Below are positions 1 through 5,577 of a DNA stretch of 5,577 nt, piece after piece (the stretch's first letter is position 1; every line of letters starts with the position of its first letter). The notes under the pieces were generated by a model. That model made no database searches, was not told the origin of the DNA, and saw nothing but the letters and a program-made list of their open reading frames with translations. The stretch lies in assembly GCA_011605715.1 (NCBI GenBank), contig JAAOZO010000182.1, positions 1 to 5,577 on the forward strand, given 5' to 3'. Both the position numbers and the translations under genes were made by a program. This DNA comes from Nitrososphaerota archaeon. GTDB taxonomy: Archaea; Thermoproteota; EX4484-205; JAAOZO01.

Positions 1-302
1 CTTCCAAACCATGCTCCTCGTATATTTTCTTTTATTTCTTCTAACCTAAAATGTCGTTCTTCTTTAGGGGGATTTGAAAGTTTTCTTATTTCGTTTAGCT
101 CATTAGGTTCTACATATTCCCAGTTTTTTCTAATTTCTTTATTAATTAATTCTTCGTACAGTTTATCTATTTCCCTTTCGCCTATATCTTTCACTTTTTT
201 CTTTAACTCTTCAATTTCAGAACTGCTTATGTTTTTTCCTTCCTCAAACAGCTGGTCCAATTCATACGGAAATAATTCTCTTTTCTTCTCTAGGGTTATC
301 AT
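1..302 (-). CDS. N-terminal part of a putative ADP-ribosylglycohydrolase-family protein (runs off the left edge)
   Basis: An open frame reads leftwards from ATG at 302 to the window edge: 100 complete codons plus two bases, no stop. It begins MITLEKKREL and the visible part ends ENIRGAWFG. An in-frame TAA at 317-315 lies just upstream, so ATG 302 is the first ATG available. The visible residues are highly charged, probably helical and coiled-coil-like around 26-62 (many E/K), with no signal peptide or membrane segment, so the protein is probably cytosolic. The tail, a basic/acidic helix leading into RGAWFG, resembles from memory the point where the ADP-ribosylglycohydrolase fold begins in family members that carry an extra N-terminal helical segment (typically ILGAWLGRCAGxxLGKPVE). 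Such enzymes remove ADP-ribose from proteins or small molecules using a dinuclear metal site. The catalytic Asp residues would lie outside the window, so the family call is tentative and activity cannot be judged. The gene is divergent from the ABC operon. No Shine-Dalgarno precedes the ATG. Confidence 0.6.
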   Translation of the reverse strand, partial: MITLEKKRELFPYELDQLFEEGKNISSSEIEELKKKVKDIGEREIDKLYEELINKEIRKNWEYVEPNELNEIRKLSNPPKEERHFRLEEIKENIRGAWFG

Positions 303-328
303 AGCTTTTCTGTCTTAAGTCAAGGAGG

Positions 329-346
329 AAATAAAAGGTTTTTTCT
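329..346 (-). promoter_or_regulatory. Candidate TATA box and A-rich BRE for the leftward gene
   Basis: Read on the minus strand this is AGAAAAAACCTTTTATTT. The TATA-like core CTTTTATT is at 337-330, with a purine/A-rich stretch just upstream where archaeal TFB would bind. The core centre is about 31 bases from the ATG at 302, which would place the transcription start only a few bases before the start codon. That fits the lack of a Shine-Dalgarno and suggests a leaderless or nearly leaderless mRNA. It is judged by eye only, and AT-rich DNA gives chance matches. Confidence 0.45.
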
Positions 347-362
347 TGCTTAAATTTAAGCA
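347..362. promoter_or_regulatory. 16-bp perfect palindrome TGCTTAAATTTAAGCA, possible operator
   Basis: The sequence is exactly self-complementary over 16 bases; the next pair (T346/T363) breaks the symmetry. It consists of two inverted copies of the 9-mer TGCTTAAAT sharing their central bases. It sits directly upstream of the BRE/TATA of the leftward gene. A third copy of the 9-mer lies at 715-723, between the TATA box and ATG of the ABC operon. A symmetric site of this size is what a dimeric winged-helix or ribbon-helix-helix regulator would recognise. Binding is inferred, and no regulator gene is visible in the window. Confidence 0.4.
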
Positions 363-499
363 TACTTCGAATTAAGCTTTATTCTTTTAAGCTCTTTCTT
401 AAGAAATAAGGTTCATTTAAGGACAACGTAGACAAAAGCTGTACTTTTAGCTAAGCTCTAAATGCCCAAATGAAACCATTAAAAGATAAGCAAACTTTA

Positions 500-680
500 A
501 ATCATAGACTGGAATCTCAAAACTGTAACCTAGCCAGCAGTTTCAATTAGATAGGCTCATATAGAAATAAGATTGAATTTAAGATCATCCTTAAAATATA
601 GGTGCTTATAAGTAATAAAGAGATAATGAACCCAGAGAGCTTTAGATTTATGAATTCAAAGATTAAGTAAGTCTATGATT
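500..680. repeat. 11-bp perfect inverted repeat with 159-bp spacer
   Basis: AATCATAGACT at 500-510 is exactly complementary, in reverse, to AGTCTATGATT at 670-680. The bases just outside and just inside do not continue the pairing, and I see no matching direct duplications flanking the 181-base unit, so it is not a clean MITE. It could be a remnant of a small mobile element, a pair of protein-binding sites, or coincidence in AT-rich DNA. Confidence 0.35.
605..612. promoter_or_regulatory. Second TATA-like CTTATAAG box, function uncertain
   Basis: CTTATAAG here is identical to the 8-base core of the TATA box at 698-705, 93 bases downstream. It is self-complementary, so it could act in either direction. 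Rightward initiation about 25 bases on (near 633) would give an ABC operon transcript with a leader of roughly 95 bases. Leftward initiation near 583 would give a transcript into the intergenic region. No gene depends on it, so it may be a secondary promoter or chance. Confidence 0.25.
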
Positions 681-695
681 GTAGCTTAGAACCTC

Positions 696-707
696 TTCTT
701 ATAAGAA
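696..707 (+). promoter_or_regulatory. TATA-box promoter of the ABC exporter operon
   Basis: The 12-base palindrome TTCTTATAAGAA contains a strong archaeal TATA core (CTTATAAG). Its centre is about 26 bases before the ATG at 728, the usual TATA-to-start distance in archaea. Transcription should therefore begin at or within a base or two of the start codon, giving a leaderless message. This agrees with the absence of any Shine-Dalgarno before 728 and supports that ATG over the in-frame ATG at 749. The purine content upstream (BRE) is only moderate. Confidence 0.6.
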
Positions 708-714
708 ACAGAAA

Positions 715-723
715 TGCTTAAAT
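715..723 (+). promoter_or_regulatory. TGCTTAAAT motif between TATA box and operon start, possible operator half-site
   Basis: This 9-mer is the same as each arm of the palindrome at 347-362. It lies 8 bases after the TATA palindrome and 4 bases before the ATG, overlapping where the preinitiation complex and transcription start would be. In archaea this is the classic position for a repressor site. Only one arm is present here, so it is at best a half-site. Confidence 0.35.
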
Positions 724-727
724 ACTG

Positions 728-2509
728 ATGTCGGTAACGATATTGGCGATGTCCTTAATCAAAAACCTTAGCCCGTTTAGAACATTGATGAAATACATTG
801 CTAGACAATGGAAGTTGTTGTTGCTCTTCGCTTTCATGTCGATAGTGTCCTCAGAAGCATCTGTCTTAGGTCCATATGTTATCATGAACATAATAGATAA
901 AGGTATGGTCGAAAAAAACTTTAATCAGCTAACATTTTACATTGTGGCTCTTATTGTTCTAACTATAGTTGGCTCTGTTTCTGATTTCATAATTTCATAC
1001 TCTACTAGGTACTTTAGTAATAACTTAGCGAAAGACCTTAGATTTGACTTATTTAGGAGCATCCAATCAAAGTCCTTTGCATTCTTTGATCGGTCAAGGG
1101 TAGGTCAGCTAGTCTCTAGGATGACAAGCGACGTTGATGAAATAAGAGGCTTTTTTGACTTCAACTTAAGGTTCCTCACTTCTAGTATCTTAACTTTTGT
1201 GTTAGCTCTTGCAACGATGGTTACTCTAAACATTGAGCTAACTCTAGTTACACTTGCTTCTCTTCCAGTTATGCTTCTTGTAATTTTTCTGTTTAATAGA
1301 AAGATTTCTCCTATTTTTTGGGATATAAGAAATAAAGTTGGACAGCTTACTGCTACACTTCAGGAAAGTTTATCAGGCTATAAGCTGGTGAAGGCAATGG
1401 CAACTGAAGATCAAGAGATAAATCGTTTTGACGCTGTAAATCGTTCTTTATTACTTTCAAACTATCAAGCTTCTAAAGTGCGTTCAATTTACTTGCCTTT
1501 CACTGGATTGATTGTCTCTTTAATCTATGCTTTGCTCATTTGGTATGGTGGACTCTTGGTTATAAATCAGAAGATTATGATAGGTGAAGTCGTTGCTTTT
1601 GCTACCTACATGGGTATGTTCGTTGGACCAGTTAGAATGTTGGGGTTTATGTATGAAGGCATGAAAAGAGCTTTAGTTGCTATGAGACGGCTTACAGACA
1701 TAATGGAAGCTAACGTTGTTATTCCTGAGAAGCCAAATGCAATTGAACTTCCTAACTTAAAGGGAAAAGTTGAGTTTAGAAACGTAAGTTTTAGTTATAA
1801 GGATGAACCTACATTAAAAGATGTTTCATTTGTTATAAATCCTGGGGAAAAAGTAGCCGTAGTTGGACCAATTGGTTCAGGTAAAACTACGGTACTCAAT
1901 TTAATACCAAGATTTTACGATGTTACATCTGGAAAAGTGCTTATCGATGACGTTGATGTTAGGGATTTAAAGCTATCTTTCTTAAGGAAAGTGGTTGCTG
2001 TAGTTCCACAGGAAACTTTTCTTTTTCCAACAACGATAAGAGAAAATATAGCATTTGGTAAAAAAGATGCTTCAATGGAAGAAATAATAGCTGCAGCAAA
2101 GGCAGCTCAAATTCATGACACTATTGAGAAGTTTCCAAATGGGTATGAAACATTAGTTGGCGAAAGAGGAGTAACTTTGTCTGGAGGGCAGAGGCAAAGG
2201 ATTGCTATAGCAAGGGCTTTACTAGTTAATCCAAGAATTGTTTTGCTTGATGACTCAACAAGTAGCGTAGACGTTGAGACAGAAAGTGCTATACAGAAAG
2301 CTCTAGATAAATTACTTGAAGGTAGAACTGCAGTTATTATAACGAACAGGCTTTCAACTGTTCAGAAGGCAGACAAAATTATTCTGATGAACGAAGGCAG
2401 GGTTGAGGCTATAGGAAAGTTCAACGAGCTGTACGAAAAAAGCGAATTGTTTAGATCTTTGTTTTCTAAACAAATGGAAGAGTTAGTTTTCTCTAAAGAG
2501 GTGAATTAG
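728..2509 (+). CDS. ABC exporter half-transporter, degenerate-site subunit of a heterodimer
   Basis: This 593-residue protein fuses one transmembrane domain to one nucleotide-binding domain, the normal length for an MsbA/MdlAB-type exporter half. Six hydrophobic helices lie at about 28-50, 69-91, 149-169, 171-190, 256-278 and 284-306. The E-box-like segment ESLSGYKLVKA (213-223) precedes TM5. The ATPase has A-loop Tyr357, Walker A GPIGSGKT (380-387), Q-loop Gln428, X-loop LVGERG (476-481), canonical signature LSGGQ (484-488), Walker B ending LLDD (506-509) and D-loop SSVD (512-515). Two catalytic positions are changed: Asp509 replaces the catalytic Glu, and Asn540 (codon AAC at 2345) replaces the switch His of the usual AHRLSTV motif. 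Its own Walker site should thus hydrolyse ATP poorly, while its LSGGQ completes the active site of the partner encoded 2 bases downstream. It would sit in the cytoplasmic membrane and export an unknown substrate, possibly a lipid, peptide or drug. ATG 728 is chosen from TATA spacing; ATG 749 (Met8) is the alternative. Confidence 0.93.
   Translation: MSVTILAMSLIKNLSPFRTLMKYIARQWKLLLLFAFMSIVSSEASVLGPYVIMNIIDKGMVEKNFNQLTFYIVALIVLTIVGSVSDFIISYSTRYFSNNLAKDLRFDLFRSIQSKSFAFFDRSRVGQLVSRMTSDVDEIRGFFDFNLRFLTSSILTFVLALATMVTLNIELTLVTLASLPVMLLVIFLFNRKISPIFWDIRNKVGQLTATLQESLSGYKLVKAMATEDQEINRFDAVNRSLLLSNYQASKVRSIYLPFTGLIVSLIYALLIWYGGLLVINQKIMIGEVVAFATYMGMFVGPVRMLGFMYEGMKRALVAMRRLTDIMEANVVIPEKPNAIELPNLKGKVEFRNVSFSYKDEPTLKDVSFVINPGEKVAVVGPIGSGKTTVLNLIPRFYDVTSGKVLIDDVDVRDLKLSFLRKVVAVVPQETFLFPTTIRENIAFGKKDASMEEIIAAAKAAQIHDTIEKFPNGYETLVGERGVTLSGGQRQRIAIARALLVNPRIVLLDDSTSSVDVETESAIQKALDKLLEGRTAVIITNRLSTVQKADKIILMNEGRVEAIGKFNELYEKSELFRSLFSKQMEELVFSKEVN
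2498..2504 (+). promoter_or_regulatory. Shine-Dalgarno GAGGTGA of the second ABC gene
   Basis: GAGGTGA matches the anti-Shine-Dalgarno of archaeal 16S rRNA and is 7 bases before ATG 2512. It lies inside the last codons of the first ABC gene. It fixes the start at 2512 rather than the in-frame ATGs at 2524 and 2533, and it shows reinitiation within a polycistronic mRNA. Confidence 0.8.
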
Positions 2510-2511
2510 AA

Positions 2512-4317
2512 ATGGGTCTTTGGATGGCAAGAATGGGAACAGATGAAGAACTTGAGAGAAAACTTTCAGATAAGGAGTTGCTAGCTAGAATAGTTAGGTT
2601 GCTTTCTCCATTCAAGAAAAAGCTTTTTCTTATTTTCGTACTCTTGCTAGCAGGAAGTGTAACTTCAATCTTAGGCCCTTACATCACTTCTCAAATCATA
2701 GACATTTATTTACCAAAAGCAGACATTGATGGTCTTTTTCATATGGTTTTACTTTTTATTTTTGTCTCCATACTGGATTGGCTTATAACTTCATATAGAA
2801 CCTACATTATAACAAATCTTGGGAATGATTTTATATATAACCTTAGAAAAATGCTTTTCAATAAACTACATTCTCTTTCCATGAGGTTCTTTGTTAATCA
2901 TCAGATAGGATGGCTAATTTCAAGAGTGTTAAGTGATGTTGATGTTGTTAACAATGTCTTAGCTACTGGGTTAGTAACCGCTATTAGCGATTTAGTAACT
3001 ATCGTTGCAATAGCTGCCTTTATGATCTATTTAGATTACCAGCTAGCTCTAATTTCTTTCATAATTCTTCCTGTACTTGCAATTGTAACCTATTACTATG
3101 GTGCGAAGGCAAGGGAAGCTTTCAGGAAAACGAGAAGAAAAATTTCTGCACTAACTTCTAATGTTGAACAGTCTTTAACCGGAGTAAGAGTTATTCAAGC
3201 ATTTAACAAAGAGAAAGAACAAATAAATAAGTTCGAACAAGTTAATAAAGAGTATGCTTCTTCAGAAATTGAAGCTGCTAGGATAACCGCTGGCTTTATG
3301 CCAGTGGTAAACGTAGTTCAAACGTTTGGGACGATGTTAGTTCTATACTTTGGAGGCTTAAAGGTAATAAATGGTACTTCTGAGATTGGCATTGTTTTCG
3401 CCTTTGTCCAGTATATTACTAGATTCTTCTTTCCAATAAGAGAGATTGCAATGCTTTACAACAATTTCCAAGTAGCAGCTGCTAGTGCTGAAAGAATTTT
3501 TGCTATACTTGAAGCTGAGCCAGAAATTGTTGATTCTGAAGATGCAATCGAACTTCCAGAACAAATAAGGGGAGAAATTTCGTACGAAAACGTTTCTTTT
3601 GCTTATGAGCCGGGAGTGTATGTTTTGAAGAACATCAACCTTACCGTAAGACCAGGAGAAAAACTTGCGATAGTTGGTGCTACTGGTGCTGGAAAAAGTA
3701 CTCTCGCCGCATTAACAGTAAGGTTTTATGATCCAACTGAAGGTGTAATAAGACTTGATGGAATTGATTTAAGAAAAATAAAGCAGAAAAGCCTAAGAAA
3801 GAAGGTAATTTTAGTTCCACAGGAACCATTTGTTTTTTCTGGAACTCTCATGGACAACTTAAAGTATGCAAATCCAGAAGTGCCAGACGAGGAGGTAATC
3901 AGAGTTTGTAAGGAAATCGGTTTGCATAATGTGATTGAGAAGTTTCCAAATGGTTACAACACTCAAATTTCTGAAGGTGGAATTGACATTTCTTCTGGAC
4001 AAAAACAATTAATAACAATAGCAAGAGCCATTCTTGCAAACCCAAGCGTTGTAATTTTAGACGAGGCAATGTCAAGCGTTGATCCAAGTACTGAAGAAGT
4101 TGTGCACGAAGCGTTAAAGAAATTAACAAAGAATAGAACTACTATAATCATTGCCCATAGGCTCTCAACGGTTAAAGAATCTGATAGGATAATAGTTATG
4201 GCAAGTGGTCAAATAGTTCAACAAGGGACGCATGAACAGCTTCTGAAAGAAGAAGGCATTTACAGAAACTTATGGAAAACATTAGTTGGCGCAGAGCAGG
4301 AAGTAGAAGTAAGATAA
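2512..4317 (+). CDS. ABC exporter half-transporter, catalytic-site subunit of a heterodimer
   Basis: This 601-residue protein has the same one-TMD, one-NBD layout, after a charged cytoplasmic N-terminus of about 35 residues. Hydrophobic helices lie at about 38-58, 75-95, 153-173, 177-197, 263-282 and 291-310. E-box-like EQSLTGVRVIQA (219-230) precedes TM5. The ATPase has A-loop Tyr365, Walker A GATGAGKS (389-396), Q-loop Gln437, Walker B VVILDE with catalytic Glu518, D-loop SSVD (521-524) and switch His549 in AHRLSTV, all canonical. The signature is degenerate, ISSGQ (493-497) instead of LSGGQ, and the X-loop reads ISEGG rather than VGERG. This is the exact complement of the upstream subunit, so the working ATP site should form from this Walker/Glu/His set and the partner's LSGGQ. 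Tight coupling (2-base gap, internal Shine-Dalgarno) supports 1:1 production of a heterodimer. Substrate is unknown. The stop TAA directly abuts the stop of the convergent ppcA. Confidence 0.94.
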   Translation: MGLWMARMGTDEELERKLSDKELLARIVRLLSPFKKKLFLIFVLLLAGSVTSILGPYITSQIIDIYLPKADIDGLFHMVLLFIFVSILDWLITSYRTYIITNLGNDFIYNLRKMLFNKLHSLSMRFFVNHQIGWLISRVLSDVDVVNNVLATGLVTAISDLVTIVAIAAFMIYLDYQLALISFIILPVLAIVTYYYGAKAREAFRKTRRKISALTSNVEQSLTGVRVIQAFNKEKEQINKFEQVNKEYASSEIEAARITAGFMPVVNVVQTFGTMLVLYFGGLKVINGTSEIGIVFAFVQYITRFFFPIREIAMLYNNFQVAAASAERIFAILEAEPEIVDSEDAIELPEQIRGEISYENVSFAYEPGVYVLKNINLTVRPGEKLAIVGATGAGKSTLAALTVRFYDPTEGVIRLDGIDLRKIKQKSLRKKVILVPQEPFVFSGTLMDNLKYANPEVPDEEVIRVCKEIGLHNVIEKFPNGYNTQISEGGIDISSGQKQLITIARAILANPSVVILDEAMSSVDPSTEEVVHEALKKLTKNRTTIIIAHRLSTVKESDRIIVMASGQIVQQGTHEQLLKEEGIYRNLWKTLVGAEQEVEVR

Positions 4318-5577
4318 CTACCCTAAAAATTTTCTTACTCTAGCCGCTTCAACTATATATCGTCTTGCTTCTTTCTCATCTGTTAACAGAGAAATAAGGA
4401 AGTTGTTGGATAGGTTGTAGTGAAGTCTACTACGTAAGCTTTTTGGTCCTAACTTTATGCCTAAGTTTTTTTCTAGGACGTTAAGGTCTTCTATTATCCT
4501 CTTTAGTCCACCCTCAACTTTAAACTTTCTTGTAATATTTTCATAAAATTCCTTTTCTGAGGTTAAAAGATTAATGTTCTCATAGCAAACATACTCTGCT
4601 GCAAACGCAAGATCCTCCTTTAAGTTTAAGTAAACTTTTTCTAAGGTTTTTATTTCTTCTTCACTAAGTTTTTCTATAGCTGAAATTCCAATTATTTCTG
4701 GAGGAATACCAAGCGAGTAAAGAGCTGAAACAAAGCTTATTACTCTTGGTAGTTTTATTCCTCTTATTTCTCTAGAGTACCCAAAAAGTCCAATGTGAAG
4801 CTTTCTTGCTCTTCTGTTTGGTACATACTCTGCTAAAAAGTTTATCAGGCTAGCAATATTTTCAATAGTTGTTTCATACTCATTTTCAAATTTCTCGATA
4901 ACTTTAAGTAAAATTTTTTCATCTTCGCTAGAAATGTTTGTTGACCTATCGCCATCTTTCTTGTTGTTTATTTTCGCTATCACCTCCTTTACTTCATTAA
5001 AAGGATAATCGTATTTTAATGCAGACTGAATTGTAACTGTAAAGTAGTTTTCATATTCCTTTAAAAAATTGTTTACGTTTTCTGGTCTTAAGTTTCCTCT
5101 AAATGGTGGTACTCCAGTTCCAATTATTGAATATATTCTTATGTTTGTTTCTTTTTCAACATTTTTAAGTCTTCTCGACGCAATTTTGCTTAAAATTACC
5201 GCTGGCACAATGCCATAATTTAATGCAGGGTCTGACCTCGCAATAAAAACTCTTAAGTACTTTGGTTTTACTGTTTTTATGTATCCTCCAACTATTTCCT
5301 CTATTCTTAGAATACTTTCCTTATCTTCAATTAGCGGGATGACTTCTATCTCTTTCGGTTTAAATTCTCCAACCCAATCCTTTAGTTCACATCCGTCTTC
5401 ATCAATTCTTATCTTTTCAGAATCTACAATAAGCTTCCTATAGCTTTGTACAATTCTTGTTAGTTCGTAGTGAGACCTCGTGAGAGGTAAGATTACTTCA
5501 AAAATTGGAACGCTTGCACTTTCTCCATAAAATGTACTAGCAACGTCATAACTTCTCGGAATTGACTCAAGTACCTC
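4318..5577 (-). CDS. ppcA: Phosphoenolpyruvate carboxylase, archaeal type (N-terminus beyond right edge)
   Basis: The frame is open from the window edge to TAG at 4320-4318, giving 419 visible residues. The family is about 490-540 residues long, so roughly 90 N-terminal residues (including the TQHPDN region) are missing. The enzyme adds bicarbonate to phosphoenolpyruvate, giving oxaloacetate and phosphate. It is a cytosolic, Mg-dependent anaplerotic step feeding the citric acid cycle and amino acid synthesis. Recognisable family blocks, numbered from the first visible residue, are PIFEVILPLT (24-33), IARSDPALNYG (112-122), GTGVPPFRGN (153-162), TIQSALKYDY (182-191), RRARKLHIGLFGYSR (255-269) and SLGIPPEIIGIS (288-299), ending in RKFLG with the C-terminal Gly common to PEPCs. 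These match archaeal PEPC (e.g. Sulfolobus) as I remember it, without an obvious missing block. A GTG at 5208 could be mistaken for a start, but conserved family sequence continues for at least 123 codons upstream of it. The gene is convergent with the ABC operon, with zero bases between stops; its promoter is outside the window. Confidence 0.93.
   Translation of the reverse strand, partial: EVLESIPRSYDVASTFYGESASVPIFEVILPLTRSHYELTRIVQSYRKLIVDSEKIRIDEDGCELKDWVGEFKPKEIEVIPLIEDKESILRIEEIVGGYIKTVKPKYLRVFIARSDPALNYGIVPAVILSKIASRRLKNVEKETNIRIYSIIGTGVPPFRGNLRPENVNNFLKEYENYFTVTIQSALKYDYPFNEVKEVIAKINNKKDGDRSTNISSEDEKILLKVIEKFENEYETTIENIASLINFLAEYVPNRRARKLHIGLFGYSREIRGIKLPRVISFVSALYSLGIPPEIIGISAIEKLSEEEIKTLEKVYLNLKEDLAFAAEYVCYENINLLTSEKEFYENITRKFKVEGGLKRIIEDLNVLEKNLGIKLGPKSLRSRLHYNLSNNFLISLLTDEKEARRYIVEAARVRKFLG

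Larger units (their letters stand above)
303..727. other. 425-base divergent intergenic region
   Basis: This is noncoding sequence between the leftward putative ADP-ribosylglycohydrolase gene and the rightward ABC operon. It is AT-rich. It holds TATA-like boxes near both ends and several perfect short palindromes: 347-362, 395-406 (TTTCTTAAGAAA), 447-454 (TTAGCTAA) and 696-707 (TTCTTATAAGAA). TTAAG or its complement CTTAA recurs roughly a dozen times, most densely at 314-421. An 11-bp inverted repeat lies at 500-510 and 670-680. The longest open frames I found are only 13-14 codons (626-670 plus; 588-547 minus) and are not convincing. I saw no tRNA-like fold or box C/D pair. The region is longer than a minimal archaeal divergent promoter needs, so a small RNA in the 430-690 part is possible but unsupported. 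Confidence 0.7.

Noticed and set aside
322..329. Shine-Dalgarno-like AAGGAGGA on the plus strand
   Set aside because: No start codon follows at useful spacing; the nearby TTG at 346 opens a very short frame. The site lies beside the opposite-strand promoter and is probably coincidental.
547..588. 13-codon minus-strand frame in the intergenic region
   Set aside because: It is very short, AT-rich and without a ribosome binding site; only the symmetric TATA-like box at 605-612 could serve it.
580..600. Possible box C (GATGA-like) of a C/D sRNA on the minus strand
   Set aside because: GGATGATC is a poor match to RUGAUGA, and I found no suitably spaced box D, C' or D' partner.
626..670. 14-codon frame MNPESFRFMNSKIK on the plus strand
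   Set aside because: It is too short, has no Shine-Dalgarno, and is poorly spaced from the TATA-like box at 605-612; it is expected by chance.
3358..3564. Minus-strand open frame of 68 codons inside the second ABC gene
   Set aside because: It is antisense to the well-conserved TMD/NBD coding sequence, with no family resemblance; a shadow frame.
3899..4151. Two overlapping minus-strand open frames (76 and 62 codons) in the second ABC gene
   Set aside because: Both lie antisense to the conserved signature, Walker B and H-loop region, and their Leu/Ile-rich peptides reflect the complement of that sequence.
4318..5208. Treating GTG at 5208 as the start of a 296-residue protein
   Set aside because: The frame is open to the window edge, and the 123 upstream codons carry conserved archaeal PEPC blocks such as IARSDPALNYG and PIFEVILPLT, so this is only an internal Val codon.

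Overview
The window looks like chromosomal DNA from a thermophilic archaeon, probably of the Thermoproteota (Crenarchaeota). The evidence is as follows. The gene at the right end encodes the short archaeal-type phosphoenolpyruvate carboxylase, not the roughly 900-residue bacterial/plant enzyme. The DNA is AT-rich (by eye about one third G+C). The first gene of the operon has a TATA-type box about 26 bases before its ATG and no Shine-Dalgarno, as in leaderless archaeal transcripts, while the internal operon gene has a clear Shine-Dalgarno. Arginine codons are mostly AGA/AGG. Genus cannot be fixed from the sequence alone, and a few bacteria also carry this PEPC type.

Layout, left to right. Positions 1-302 (minus strand) hold the first 100 codons of a gene that runs off the left edge. 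It looks like the N-terminal extension of an ADP-ribosylglycohydrolase-family protein. Positions 303-727 are a 425-base intergenic region between divergent genes, with TATA-like boxes for both directions, a dense cluster of TTAAG-type short palindromes and an 11-bp inverted repeat, but no convincing gene. Positions 728-2509 and 2512-4317 (plus strand) are two half-size ABC exporter genes separated by 2 bases, forming one transcription unit. Positions 4318-5577 (minus strand) hold the last 419 codons of archaeal PEPC (ppcA). It converges on the ABC operon with stop codons directly abutting and has its N-terminus beyond the right edge.

How the genes work together. The two ABC proteins should form one asymmetric heterodimeric exporter. 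The first subunit has Asp in place of the Walker B catalytic Glu and Asn in place of the switch His, but an intact LSGGQ. The second has intact Glu and His but a degenerate signature (ISSGQ). Pairing them gives one competent and one degenerate ATP site, the arrangement known from TM287/288, BmrCD, TmrAB and TAP. The PEPC and the putative ADP-ribosylglycohydrolase have no evident functional link to the exporter.

I see no CRISPR array, tRNA, rRNA, insertion sequence or clearly new system. The most worthwhile leads are the intergenic motif TGCTTAAAT shared by the two divergent promoters and the complementary degeneration of the two ABC subunits.
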